A stretch of DNA of 49,153 bases, taken from positions 1-49,153 of the forward strand of contig JAQZBN010000052.1 in assembly GCA_029238935.1 (NCBI GenBank), read 5' to 3'. The stretch comes from Herbinix sp. (GTDB lineage: Bacteria; Bacillota; Clostridia; Lachnospirales; Lachnospiraceae). The notes beneath the pieces were generated by a model. The model saw nothing but the letters and a program-made list of their open reading frames with translations. It did not search any database and was not told the DNA's origin. Both the position numbers and the translations under genes were made by a program. This document shows, one piece after another, positions 9,691 through 19,652 of the stretch. The first letter of the stretch is position 1. Each line of letters starts with the position of its first letter.

Positions 9691-10596
9691 TTAATCTTTC
9701 TCAATAAACAGTCTCCGCGCTACAATAGAAAATCCATAGATGAGTAGTAATAGCAGTACAGAACCTGCAGCGGCGTATCCCATTTCGTATCGAATAAAAC
9801 CATAATCATCAATGTGTGTAACAAATACCGAACCTGCATATAACGGCGTTGGATTTGATCCACTTAAGGTTACACCGATACTGCCTAATTGGAAGGATCC
9901 CACAATCTGCATAACAGCACCGAACATCAATTGTGGCTTCATATTTGGCACAGTAACATAAATGATTTCCTGAAATCGATTTTTAATTCCGTCAATTTTT
10001 GCTGCCTCATATTGTGACTGATCTATATTCATGATACCAGCCAGCATTGCAAGGAAACCGATTCCCATACTGCTCCATAACGTTACAACGATCATAATCG
10101 GCATCAGCCAAGTGGAGCTTTGAAGGAAATTAATCGGAGCATCAATCATTCCCAGCTGCAACAGTTTCGCATTTACATATCCATATCGGTCACCGGAAAA
10201 GAGAACCTTCCATACAACCTGCATAGCAACTCCGCCAGTCATGGACGGGGAATACAGAATGAGAGCCAGAATTGTTCTTGGAACCTTTGAAACCTGTGAA
10301 AGCGACCATGCCAGAAAAAAGGCTAATATGTATCCTACCGGACCTGTCACAACCGCAAATACAATCGTATTGGGTAAAATGATCTGCATGAAGGTCGGAT
10401 CATTGGTCAACCATCCGATATAGTTACGAAAGCCGATAAAATCGGGAATCTGTAGTGTATTAAAATTCGTAAATGACAGTCCTATTGCCGCAATAACAGG
10501 TAACAGAATAAATATTATGAACAAAAGTACATATGGAAACATAAATACGTATGCTGTATTTTTAATATGAAATTTACTATCTCGTTTTTGCCTCAT
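9691..10596 (-). CDS. Carbohydrate ABC transporter permease, MalF type (first pair)
   Basis: A 301-aa permease with six membrane segments, a typical N-terminal [20 protein letters not shown] segment and the coupling motif [21 protein letters not shown] place the start at ATG 10596 because GGAGAA lies 8 bases upstream; a longer reading from TTG 10620 would put this ribosome site inside the coding region. It follows the large binding-protein gene by 24 bases. Residues after the coupling loop ([25 protein letters not shown]) are typical of sugar permeases that pair with ~1000-aa binding proteins. Confidence 0.92.
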   Translation of the reverse strand: MRQKRDSKFHIKNTAYVFMFPYVLLFIIFILLPVIAAIGLSFTNFNTLQIPDFIGFRNYIGWLTNDPTFMQIILPNTIVFAVVTGPVGYILAFFLAWSLSQVSKVPRTILALILYSPSMTGGVAMQVVWKVLFSGDRYGYVNAKLLQLGMIDAPINFLQSSTWLMPIMIVVTLWSSMGIGFLAMLAGIMNIDQSQYEAAKIDGIKNRFQEIIYVTVPNMKPQLMFGAVMQIVGSFQLGSIGVTLSGSNPTPLYAGSVFVTHIDDYGFIRYEMGYAAAGSVLLLLLIYGFSIVARRLFIEKD

Positions 10597-10620
10597 GTTT
10601 ATTCTTCTCCTACGATCCAA

Positions 10621-13593
10621 TTACTCACCTTCCAGCCACTTTTCTAAGGTTTCATCAGTTATAATCGGATAATCCTTAATCATTACATCGCCCTTCATGT
10701 ATCCAAATTCCTCAGCCTTTTTCTGAACCTCATGATTAATCTTCTTTAAAGATTCTGTGATCGTGGAACGGGCATTTTTACCATTTAGGACTATTTCATT
10801 AAAGCTGTTACTAAGTTCCCGCTCTATCATATAGGAACCTGGTATTCTTTGTGTTTCTTTTATCCAGGACATCATCTCTAAAATCACATCTTTATGTTCC
10901 CGTTTAATCGGTAATTCTTTGAACGCTTCGGTATTTGCTGTCATCCACATGTATTCTTTTCCATATACCGCTTGAAGTGAATAAGTAAAGTCCACCTGTG
11001 TTTTTTTACTGGTCCACCAGTCAATGTATTGAAGGGCTTCCTCTTTCATTGTGGAGGTCTCAAATATTGCTAACCCTTCTGCAGCACCATTCACATAACG
11101 AACAACTTCCTTTTTATCTTCATCATATACACCTGGATACAATGAAACATTCCAGCTGTCAGCAATTTCAGGAGCTGCATATAAAAGCTGAACGTAAGTG
11201 CTGGCACCGGAAATACCTATCGGTACCGATCCATCTCGAAAATGCTGAAAGAAGCTCGACACCTCATAAGGTGCGTTATAAACTGTAAATAATTTAAACG
11301 CTTCGTTCATACCGCTTAATGCTTTTTCACTGTCAAGCTGCATATCCGTAATTGTATTGCCATACACTTCGCCTCCATATTGATAAATATACGGTAACGT
11401 AGTGGAGAAGGGCTTAATACCAACGCTAAATTGTGATATAAATGAAGCAAAATTCATACCGTTTCTTTGCAGAGCAGGAAGCATTTTATATACATCTTCC
11501 CAGGTATCCGGTGCTTTTAGACCATTTGCTTCTAAGATATCGGATCTAGAATAAGTTACAAGAAAATCAAAGGTTTCAGGAACAGCATAAACACCATCCC
11601 CTACGACACCCGGCATAAATAAAGCTGGCGTAAAACGTCCTGACAAATCATGAAAGCTTTCATCTGATCTTAAATCCATCAAAGCTCCCCGGACTGCCAG
11701 ATCATATACCGATGACATGCTGATGGATGCAGCCACATCAGGGGCTGTTTTCGCCGCTTTAGCTAATACTAGCTTATTCTGGTCGGGCATAAGAGAAAGT
11801 TTTACTTTAATCCCTGTCTCCGGTGTGAAGGTTTCATCCACCATTTTTTGCATAATTTCAACGTACTGTCTTGGTCTGTTAACCCAAACATTTAATACAT
11901 CCTCATCCTTTCCGGATGATTTGGAATAATCATTGGAGAAGAATGAAAGAACAAACCTTTTTATCGATGAAAATAAACCAAAGAGAAATCCCTTTTCAGC
12001 TCCAAGATCAGCATCTTTTTGGTAGATAAAGATTTTGTCCAAATCCAAATTACCGTAATACATATTCATTAATGCACTTGCCAGCATGCCTCTGGCTGAT
12101 GTTGTATCATCATTTAAAACATTAATGTTCGCAGGAATATCATTTGGATTTTCTGCTAACTTTCTCAAGCTTTCTTCTGCACTTAGCAGGGAGGTATATT
12201 CACTGACCGATTTTTTCGAATTGATACTACAGAGCATTTCCCATTCTTTTTCTATATCATCGGCCCAGGAAATTAAGCGTTCCTTAATATCAGGAATGTA
12301 CTCTTCTACTTCAAAGTCCCTGTATTTATCTGCTTCTCCACCACCGGTTAACTTCTTAACCTGCAGTGATAAAGCATTGATTTCTTTAATGATTCGTTCA
12401 AAGGTATAAATCGCATCTGATAATTCTTTTAAAGTAACAACCAAACTAATCTGATGGGTTCCCTTCTCCAGATATACCGCAATTTTATCGCCGTTTGCAT
12501 CCTGGATCGATTTCTTCTTGAATTTCGTAGTATACGGAAAAGGTACCGCTTCCATTTCGTTATATAAAATTTTATTGTCGATATAGATGTCACGATATAC
12601 ATTCGCATCGATCTTCGCACTTTGCCTATACTCAAATCCTATGTAATAATAGCCAGCTTCCTCTACTTCAAAATCATAATTAATTCTTTGACCACCTTCT
12701 TTAAAGGAACCTCCATCGATCATATTAAGAACAATTTTATGATCACTGTAGGGAGTAACTGCTAAGTTAAATTCCCCTTTCGCATGGATGGCAGAATCAT
12801 TTTTACTGGAAGGTTGCTCTGCTTCTAATATAATTGCATTCTCTCCACTGGCTTCAACTGCTTCTTGATACGATTCTGTATTTTGCAAACCAGTCAGTGT
12901 AAGTTTTCCCAATAGAATGGGACGTTCCTGATTCTGTAAGGTTATTTCATTCTCGCCAGCTTTGAGATAAACACCAAGTGGATGCGAAATTCTATAGGAA
13001 GCATCATTTAGATAAGAATTTAGCCATCCTTCATATTTATCAGCAATTTTAATAATTTCATTCCCGTATCGATCATAGGCAGGCTCACTATAATCGGTAA
13101 CCCAGTAATCATCCAACAGGAAGGAGCGTAATTCATAATAAGGATATTCGCCATTGACTTTCATTGACAGCTCCGCCTGAAGCATGCTGTCTGTCAGTGT
13201 ATAATAATCAAAATTAAAGTAATAAACTCCATCCTGAGGAACATTTAGTTTAAAATTAAGAGTTTTATCGGTATCAAGAAGGATTGCATGATCCTCATAA
13301 CCTTTGTTATCCTCTGTAATGAAATCTGAATTCTCCGGTAGATCCGCCAGATCATAGACCAAAGCCTCTCCTTGATAGTCTTTACCTTCATATTGTTTGG
13401 ATACATAATAATAGTAATCCTGAAGATTTCCGGATAATTTGCTGATATCATCTACATTACCCACACCTTCCTTTGCTTCGTTTTCATTTTCCTCCGCTTC
13501 TACAGGTAATAATGTAAAATTTGAAAATACGCTACACAACAAGAGGGGAAACATGATTAGAAAGCATAGAATTCTTTTTTTCCTACTATACAT
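10621..13593 (-). CDS. Large solute-binding fusion protein with N-terminal carbohydrate-binding-like domains
   Basis: A 990-aa exported protein. The signal sequence (about 1-32) has no lipobox before EAEENENEA. Residues of about 95-235 and 248-405 look like two beta-sandwich modules; the second opens with NAIILEAEQPSS, a start typical of CBM6/35-like modules. A helical linker follows (about 405-510), and from about 565 there is a family 1 solute-binding domain (DVLNVWVNRPRQYVEIMQKM, then GVYAVPETFDFLVTYSRSDI and WEDVYKMLPALQR). A standard binding protein is 400-500 residues, so about 500 residues have been added. An AAAGGAG site supports the start. Without lipidation, attachment may rely on an uncleaved signal or on partner proteins. 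It is probably the receptor for the 8828-10596 permease pair. Confidence 0.88.
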   Translation of the reverse strand: MYSRKKRILCFLIMFPLLLCSVFSNFTLLPVEAEENENEAKEGVGNVDDISKLSGNLQDYYYYVSKQYEGKDYQGEALVYDLADLPENSDFITEDNKGYEDHAILLDTDKTLNFKLNVPQDGVYYFNFDYYTLTDSMLQAELSMKVNGEYPYYELRSFLLDDYWVTDYSEPAYDRYGNEIIKIADKYEGWLNSYLNDASYRISHPLGVYLKAGENEITLQNQERPILLGKLTLTGLQNTESYQEAVEASGENAIILEAEQPSSKNDSAIHAKGEFNLAVTPYSDHKIVLNMIDGGSFKEGGQRINYDFEVEEAGYYYIGFEYRQSAKIDANVYRDIYIDNKILYNEMEAVPFPYTTKFKKKSIQDANGDKIAVYLEKGTHQISLVVTLKELSDAIYTFERIIKEINALSLQVKKLTGGGEADKYRDFEVEEYIPDIKERLISWADDIEKEWEMLCSINSKKSVSEYTSLLSAEESLRKLAENPNDIPANINVLNDDTTSARGMLASALMNMYYGNLDLDKIFIYQKDADLGAEKGFLFGLFSSIKRFVLSFFSNDYSKSSGKDEDVLNVWVNRPRQYVEIMQKMVDETFTPETGIKVKLSLMPDQNKLVLAKAAKTAPDVAASISMSSVYDLAVRGALMDLRSDESFHDLSGRFTPALFMPGVVGDGVYAVPETFDFLVTYSRSDILEANGLKAPDTWEDVYKMLPALQRNGMNFASFISQFSVGIKPFSTTLPYIYQYGGEVYGNTITDMQLDSEKALSGMNEAFKLFTVYNAPYEVSSFFQHFRDGSVPIGISGASTYVQLLYAAPEIADSWNVSLYPGVYDEDKKEVVRYVNGAAEGLAIFETSTMKEEALQYIDWWTSKKTQVDFTYSLQAVYGKEYMWMTANTEAFKELPIKREHKDVILEMMSWIKETQRIPGSYMIERELSNSFNEIVLNGKNARSTITESLKKINHEVQKKAEEFGYMKGDVMIKDYPIITDETLEKWLEGE

Positions 13594-13623
13594 TTCAATA
13601 CTCCTTTCAACAAAATCAATTAT

Positions 13624-16122
13624 TTATTCCACCGTATATAAACGAAGAAAAGTCGGGTGGGAATACTCTATTGTTGTTGATGTAAATCCAAAATCATTAA
13701 TAGAGGGAAGCTCTGAGGCTGAAAAATGATAGGTAATTAACAATTCACCTTTTCTCGAAATCGCAGGTTGTGCTTTTGCATTATAATTCCATTCATTAAA
13801 CATCACGTTGCCTTTGTAATCATAACCTTTGTATTCGTTTTGTGATAATTGATATTTCTCAACTGCATAGTATAGATTAACTGGCAGGTCAAACCCATCC
13901 GTCAGGTTGTCAGCCAAAGCCATCTGTACCACACCGTCAACAACATTTCTGGTAAATATATTTATGTATTTGCTTTCAAACGGAGCTGAGTTTAGATAGG
14001 ATACGCTAAATTCATTGGCGGGACGATATAAGGTTAACAGTGCCTCCGGTTTTAGAATTACATTGATATCCTCTGACCAATCGCTGCCGCTCCAGTAAAG
14101 CACTTTTTCGTAATCCGGGTAATCTTCTTTTCTAATTTTAGCCATTACCATTCGTTTCCCTAGGGATCTGGAAAAAGTATAAATCCAATCTTTATCGTCT
14201 CCAACACCTTCTAATACGGTGTCAAAATTGATCTCGACTCCATCGATCATTTGAAAGTTTTTATTATATTCTTTTCGTACTTTCGGATATTGATTCTTAA
14301 AATCCGGAAAACCTGTTTCTGGATTAATCTCAGATTTGATAAAATCTGCACCTGTTATGGTGAGACCCGAGAAATGATTTCCAAGGGTATAAAGAGCATT
14401 ACCAATTACCGTTGAATCAGCGAGCCAATAGGAACCGGGAACCAGATCCCCTTTTGCATTCTTTTCATCAGCATAACCATTAATCGCAAATTGTGCTTTC
14501 GTCGGATCCGGATTTGCTCCGTTTACCATTAAAAAGGATTCATTAATCATTCCCCGGTGAGTCATATCGTAACCGTAATTCGGTGTAAAGGACGCGTAAT
14601 TTTTCATATTCCCCATCATTGTATCCTGGAAGGTAATGAAGGTTTTTGTATCCTCTGTAGCAGATCCCTGACCCTGGCTGCCTTCTTCGGTTCCCATGTT
14701 AATCGCATGAATTCCATCTGCTGCCAGCCAACCATACGGACTGTAGGGTTCAAAATAAGCATTTTGATACGGGAAAAGTCCTGAGGAGGAAAGCAGACCA
14801 TTCCAATTACGTTCCGGCTCGACTGCCCATCCTTTTCCTAAGGAAAGTCGTAGTTCGGATAAACCAAATCCCGTATCTTCTCCTGCAAAATTACTGGTTA
14901 TTTTTATCTTAAGGTGCTGTGCATGAAGATCTTCTAAACCAATAGTTAAAGTTGCAGGTATTTCATTCTCACCGGTGGCCATATCCATGGTATATGTCCC
15001 GAATTTCTTCCACTGACCACCTTTAAAATTAGCTCCCTTTTTCGTATTAATCGTACAAGGATCTCCGGTGGTATAGTATAGAGTAAATTCTTTTATACCA
15101 TGGGTTAGGTTGTTCGGATCATTGTAATTCCAGAGTTTCATTTCTTTTAAGGGATAATTTCCGTCAAGATTAATGATAATCATGGAATCCGAAGCATTAC
15201 CCTCTGAATACCACATGTCATTATTATTGTTATTATGTACGGTATCCATATCCGTCAAGCTTTTCATACCGGTGTTATTAAAAGCATTTTCAATCGGGTC
15301 ATTCTCCATATTTGGAGTAAAACCATCTACCGTTAAAATAGTTCCGCTTTTATCACTCACCTTATTTCGGAATATTCGGATCTCGGAAAGCCCATAACCA
15401 TCTCCGCCCCAGTTTGAAATCGGTATGATTTTAATGTATCTGGCCGGAATTCCTTCAAAGTCAATCGGTGTTGCATTCCCATCATTTAAGGTGCCTGGGA
15501 GATTACCGCTGTAATTCTTATTATCCTCCTCGCTGCATCTGGTCAGCTCAAATCCTTCGGTACCTAAATGATCCCAATGATTATTGTCCTTCGAATAGTA
15601 AATATCAACTTCCTTCATACCGGAGTCTAAATCATTTTTCCCATTGTAGTTCCATAGGTACATCTTTCCAAGTGCTTCGATGCATCCTGCATCCAGAATC
15701 ACTGCCCCTTCTTCACCCGACTTTTGCGTCAGATACATATTCATGGGAGCATTATTATGTAGTTGGTTCGCAGCCCATAAGCCGCTCATACCGCTGTTAT
15801 TGATTAATTGTTCTGCCTCTTCGGTTATTACACTTAATGTGATCATTTCACCAAGAACTACTCGAAAGCGATCTTCCGGTTTTACATTGGACACACCACT
15901 GACACTATAGCTCACTTCATTTGCAGTTTCCGTTACCACATCTCCATTAGCGTTATCATCTGCATCCTTCTTATCATCTGCATCATTAACACTTACTGCA
16001 CCAATGTCTCGATCCCCCATGGAGGTGTTATTATCCTTCTTGCGATTACAGGCTGTGACGGAAAAACACAACAGACAAATGAATAAAATATACCGCAACT
16101 TCTTATGTTTTCTTTTTATCAT
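13624..16122 (-). CDS. Lipoprotein with two F5/8C-like domains and a propeller-like C-terminal half
   Basis: An 832-aa protein with a lipoprotein signal (lipobox SVTAC, Cys25). Two similar domains, about residues 92-253 and 262-427, share the pattern MYLWNYN / MKLWNYND, KEVDIYYS / KEFTLYYT and YGLSEIRIF / FGLSELRLS, which is typical of discoidin (F5/8C, CBM32-like) sugar-binding folds. The C-terminal 390 residues have spaced Trp/Gly-rich strands (YGWLAADGIHAINMG, TKTFITFQDTMMG, MINESFLMVNG) resembling a five-bladed glycosidase-like propeller of the DUF4185/DUF5005 type, without a catalytic assignment. It is the first gene of the transport operon, after a 355-base AT-rich spacer, with GGTGAAGG as ribosome site. 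The likely role is surface glycan binding or a lyase/glycosidase step. Enzymatic activity is uncertain. Confidence 0.8.
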   Translation of the reverse strand: MIKRKHKKLRYILFICLLCFSVTACNRKKDNNTSMGDRDIGAVSVNDADDKKDADDNANGDVVTETANEVSYSVSGVSNVKPEDRFRVVLGEMITLSVITEEAEQLINNSGMSGLWAANQLHNNAPMNMYLTQKSGEEGAVILDAGCIEALGKMYLWNYNGKNDLDSGMKEVDIYYSKDNNHWDHLGTEGFELTRCSEEDNKNYSGNLPGTLNDGNATPIDFEGIPARYIKIIPISNWGGDGYGLSEIRIFRNKVSDKSGTILTVDGFTPNMENDPIENAFNNTGMKSLTDMDTVHNNNNNDMWYSEGNASDSMIIINLDGNYPLKEMKLWNYNDPNNLTHGIKEFTLYYTTGDPCTINTKKGANFKGGQWKKFGTYTMDMATGENEIPATLTIGLEDLHAQHLKIKITSNFAGEDTGFGLSELRLSLGKGWAVEPERNWNGLLSSSGLFPYQNAYFEPYSPYGWLAADGIHAINMGTEEGSQGQGSATEDTKTFITFQDTMMGNMKNYASFTPNYGYDMTHRGMINESFLMVNGANPDPTKAQFAINGYADEKNAKGDLVPGSYWLADSTVIGNALYTLGNHFSGLTITGADFIKSEINPETGFPDFKNQYPKVRKEYNKNFQMIDGVEINFDTVLEGVGDDKDWIYTFSRSLGKRMVMAKIRKEDYPDYEKVLYWSGSDWSEDINVILKPEALLTLYRPANEFSVSYLNSAPFESKYINIFTRNVVDGVVQMALADNLTDGFDLPVNLYYAVEKYQLSQNEYKGYDYKGNVMFNEWNYNAKAQPAISRKGELLITYHFSASELPSINDFGFTSTTIEYSHPTFLRLYTVE

Positions 16123-16477
16123 ACACCTTCACCAACTTATATTATTTTATATACTTTATATCTTATTTTTTATAAATTAAATTATACATTATAATATAAA
16201 TTAAATCAATTATTATTTTATTTATTTTTTTATTTGAACAAGTAAAGTATTCAAAGTTCTTTCATTATATACACTTTTTGTACTATATATCTATTAAATT
16301 TGTCATTATTTATAACTGTATCATACTTTATTATTATTCTTAATATACTTTAATCAAAATATAATTCAGATATAAATACATCAATAAAATTATAAAAACA
16401 CAGAAAGAACATAGTATAATCGTGCAGTATCTATTAACAAACAAAAATACCTTAAAGAACCTCAACTTATATAAACA
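16123..16477. promoter_or_regulatory. AT-rich spacer upstream of the transport operon with two TATACTTT elements
   Basis: This 355-base spacer has no credible gene. It separates the end of the GH38 gene (16478) from the first gene of the transport operon (start 16122), both on the minus strand. TATACTTT occurs at 16150-16157 and 16344-16351, the same element found at the regulator promoters near 22680 and 31470. Related sequence (TATACATTATAAT) lies near 16184-16196. I could not settle a single promoter because several TATAAT-like boxes fit. No strong terminator hairpin is visible for the GH38 gene, so read-through from it is possible. Confidence 0.5.
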
Positions 16478-19400
16478 TCAAGAAAGCACCTTATAGGTTT
16501 TCACTTCAAACGGTTTCATAGTAATAAGAAGCTTGTCTACATTTTGTGCAATAAGCAGATCCTCTCGCTCCAACAAATTGCACTCATAAACCATTCCTGA
16601 TTTTTTCATCAAATTAACTTCAACCGCCGTGCTTTTTCCCTTTTTCTCCGATAATCTTAGGATATATCCCTTACCATCCTCGGATTTTTTCAATGCTTCC
16701 AGTAGTACATTGTCAACATCCACTGATACAAAGCTAATATTCGTTGCTTCTATTTCAGAGGATGTAAACGGTACTGCGTACAAGGGTTGATTTAATTGCA
16801 AACCTCTCAATAGTGTTTCTGCATACTTCCAATCTTCCTTATGGGGATAAAGTGAATAAGTAAAATAATGCTCTCCTAAATCAGATTCGGGATCCGGATT
16901 CATAGGTCCTTTCAACAAGGTAAGCATCATTGTATTTCCATTCACTTCATGTCCATATTTACAATCATTCAAAAGACTGACACCATAATCACTATCCGAC
17001 AGATCGATAAAGTAGTGTGCTGAGGTTTCAAATTTAGCCTGATCCACCTTGTTATATCTGCAATTTGATCTTTCTATGGTTGCATAAGCGATATCACTGG
17101 TATATTTTTTTGAATAAATATCAACATCAAATTCTACCTTTAATAACTTGCGACGCTCAACCCAGTTTATGTAGGTTTCAAAATCAATCCGATCCAAGTC
17201 ATGATATAGAATAATTCTCTGTCTTAATTCAGAGGATAAAATCTTTTTAGAGATGATGATTTCAATACAAACATCACCTTCTTTGATACTTTCGATTTTG
17301 CCCCCACTAATGTCAATTTCATGATCCACATAGGTTGCTACTATATCCCAGGCTTCGTATTTCCCTGGTCTGTCCTCAAACAATCGGAATTTATTTGCAA
17401 TTTGACCCTGTCTGATCACTTCTCTGTTGTTTACTTTATCAAATAGTGAAATGATCTCTGCATTCTCATTAAAGGTAATACAATATCTCTTCGTTTCAAC
17501 TCTATTCGTGATTGGTAATTCCGTTGCTTCACTGGATTTTTTTCCTTCGATCACATCGTAGATCTCATACCCGACAGCCGGTACTTGTTCTGCTACAAAG
17601 ATCGTACCTTCCTTGCCATCGAAGCGTTTTGTATACTGGGTCTTTATCTCTTGACCATATTTATTTTTAATGCAAGTATTCTCTTCGTACATCACAATCG
17701 AAGTAGACGGACTTGCAATCGGATTAAATACTGCAAGAGAATTACCTGTTCCGATCTTTGTCCCGATTTTATGTAAGATCGACTGCATCACTTCCGTTTT
17801 AATTTCTTCACCAATTGTTACGATCTCATCATAACTTTTCATTAGATCATAATATACTTTGTTAATATGAGAACCCGGTAAGCTATCATGAAATTGGTTG
17901 GTTAATATCTTTAACCATCCCTGTTTTAATCTCTCTACCGGATACTGATAATCATAGAGCTGTTCTGCGATAACACCAAACACTTCAATTTCACGGTATA
18001 AATTTTCAGCATATCGATTTAATTTCTTCAGAATTGCTTTGGTTGTATATACACCACGATGCGCTTCCAGATACAATTCATCCTTATATACCGGGATGCC
18101 CTTCGCATTCTCTTTCATTCTCTCCAGTGAATCCTCCACACTTGAAACCTGAGTATTCGGTAGTCCAGGAAAAGATTTATACCTCTTCACATATTCCAAC
18201 ATTTCTGTATCAACACCGCCACCGCCGTCACCCCAGCCATAACAGTACAATACTTCACCAACATTATCTTTATCGGTAAACCGATGCCAACACTCTTTCA
18301 AACTATCCGGTTCCATGGTACCGATAAAATGAGTAGGAGGTACCACACCAAACACTCTGCTGCCATCGGGGCCTTCCCACCAAAACGTATGATAAGGCCA
18401 TGGATTAGTATCATTCCAAATATTCATTTTATGGGTAACAAAGTATTCAATTCCTGATTTTTTTAAGATTTGAGGCATTGCATAGCTATTTCCAAAAACG
18501 TCAGGAAGCCAACAGGTCTTTGGTGTTATACCAAAATGCTCTTCATAATACTCAGTCCCATACAAGATCTGTCTTACAAAGGATTCCCCGGATATCAAGT
18601 TGCAGTCTGGTTCACACCACATAGCACCGATCGCTTCCCAACGCCCTTCCTTTATCCGCTCCTTGATTTGTTCAAATAATATGGGATAATTTTTTCTAAT
18701 TTCCTCATACATTACCGGTTGGCTTTGGGAAAATATAAATTCCGGATACTGCTCCATTAATCGCAGCATCGTCGCATGGGTCCTTCCCGCTTTACGGACA
18801 AATTCAGCGTAATCCCATAAAAACACAAGATCCAGATGGGAATTTCCAATCAAACTCAGCGTTCCGTTTTGATGATAATTAGGATTATGATAAATCTTAT
18901 CCTTTAGTATTTTCTGCCCTTGTCTTAAACACTGGCGAAAACGATCGGTTTCCTTTTCTACCATATTAATATAGGAAACTGCGTCCTTTAACACACTCTT
19001 TATTTCATTAATCAAAACCGCATCTGTATGCGGCATTTGTAAGGCATTATATACCGATTTATAATCCCAGTATATCTCCTCTAACTCTCTGTCAAGGACA
19101 GCGATGCAGGAACACTCCAACTTCTTAATCTCAGGTTCACCTGCATGCCACATATAATAGGATTCTACCTCAAGTTGGTACTCTTCTCCACCGCAAGCAC
19201 ATTCTGTCAATACTACCATGTTGCGAAATGGATCTAAGCCTTGATAAGGAACTCCATTGATCGTAACCAACGAATCTCCTCCCAGATACAACTGAAGAAC
19301 TACCTTCTCACCTTTTAGGTTATCGGGAATTACAATCTTATTGCGAAAGAAAGCACTTAAACCTTCTCCGCCCCAAGTATCCCCCACATCGAGGGTCCGC

Positions 19401-19633
19401 CATTCTTGATCAATAAATTCATATTCCCCGACACCTTTATAGTAACATTCTTTGATCTGCCAAGGGTCGATCGGCAGAACAACCGGATAAATGCATTCTT
19501 TTAACTCTTGAAGCTTCAGTTTGGTTAGCTCTTCAAAAGAAAATATACCGCGTTTCTTTCCTTTGATATCATCTCTCCATCTTCCCAGAGTCTCTTCAAT
19601 TCCTTCTGTAGATACAATCTGTTTTTTTATCAT
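16478..19633 (-). CDS. GH38 alpha-mannosidase, canonical active site
   Basis: A 1051-aa retaining, metal-dependent alpha-mannosidase without a signal peptide, so cytoplasmic. The family motifs are intact: GNSHLDLVFLW gives zinc ligands His266 and Asp268, EPDCNLISGE gives nucleophile Asp343 (also a zinc ligand), WLPDVFGNS gives the acid/base Asp378, and NQFHDSLPGS gives His582. A family N-terminal beta region precedes the catalytic barrel and a long beta-rich C-terminal half follows, close to the usual 1000-1050 residues of bacterial members. GGAGAG lies 4 bases before the ATG. The gene follows the GH38-like gene by 19 bases, so the two are co-transcribed. It probably trims alpha-mannose from imported oligosaccharides; the linkage preference cannot be read. 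Confidence 0.95.
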   Translation of the reverse strand: MIKKQIVSTEGIEETLGRWRDDIKGKKRGIFSFEELTKLKLQELKECIYPVVLPIDPWQIKECYYKGVGEYEFIDQEWRTLDVGDTWGGEGLSAFFRNKIVIPDNLKGEKVVLQLYLGGDSLVTINGVPYQGLDPFRNMVVLTECACGGEEYQLEVESYYMWHAGEPEIKKLECSCIAVLDRELEEIYWDYKSVYNALQMPHTDAVLINEIKSVLKDAVSYINMVEKETDRFRQCLRQGQKILKDKIYHNPNYHQNGTLSLIGNSHLDLVFLWDYAEFVRKAGRTHATMLRLMEQYPEFIFSQSQPVMYEEIRKNYPILFEQIKERIKEGRWEAIGAMWCEPDCNLISGESFVRQILYGTEYYEEHFGITPKTCWLPDVFGNSYAMPQILKKSGIEYFVTHKMNIWNDTNPWPYHTFWWEGPDGSRVFGVVPPTHFIGTMEPDSLKECWHRFTDKDNVGEVLYCYGWGDGGGGVDTEMLEYVKRYKSFPGLPNTQVSSVEDSLERMKENAKGIPVYKDELYLEAHRGVYTTKAILKKLNRYAENLYREIEVFGVIAEQLYDYQYPVERLKQGWLKILTNQFHDSLPGSHINKVYYDLMKSYDEIVTIGEEIKTEVMQSILHKIGTKIGTGNSLAVFNPIASPSTSIVMYEENTCIKNKYGQEIKTQYTKRFDGKEGTIFVAEQVPAVGYEIYDVIEGKKSSEATELPITNRVETKRYCITFNENAEIISLFDKVNNREVIRQGQIANKFRLFEDRPGKYEAWDIVATYVDHEIDISGGKIESIKEGDVCIEIIISKKILSSELRQRIILYHDLDRIDFETYINWVERRKLLKVEFDVDIYSKKYTSDIAYATIERSNCRYNKVDQAKFETSAHYFIDLSDSDYGVSLLNDCKYGHEVNGNTMMLTLLKGPMNPDPESDLGEHYFTYSLYPHKEDWKYAETLLRGLQLNQPLYAVPFTSSEIEATNISFVSVDVDNVLLEALKKSEDGKGYILRLSEKKGKSTAVEVNLMKKSGMVYECNLLEREDLLIAQNVDKLLITMKPFEVKTYKVLS

Positions 19634-19652
19634 ACGACTCTCCTATTCCTAC

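Noticed and set aside
12429..12635. Small antisense-frame proteins inside the large binding-protein gene and other long genes
   Set aside because: They lie wholly within well-supported genes in other frames, lack ribosome sites and show no family features.
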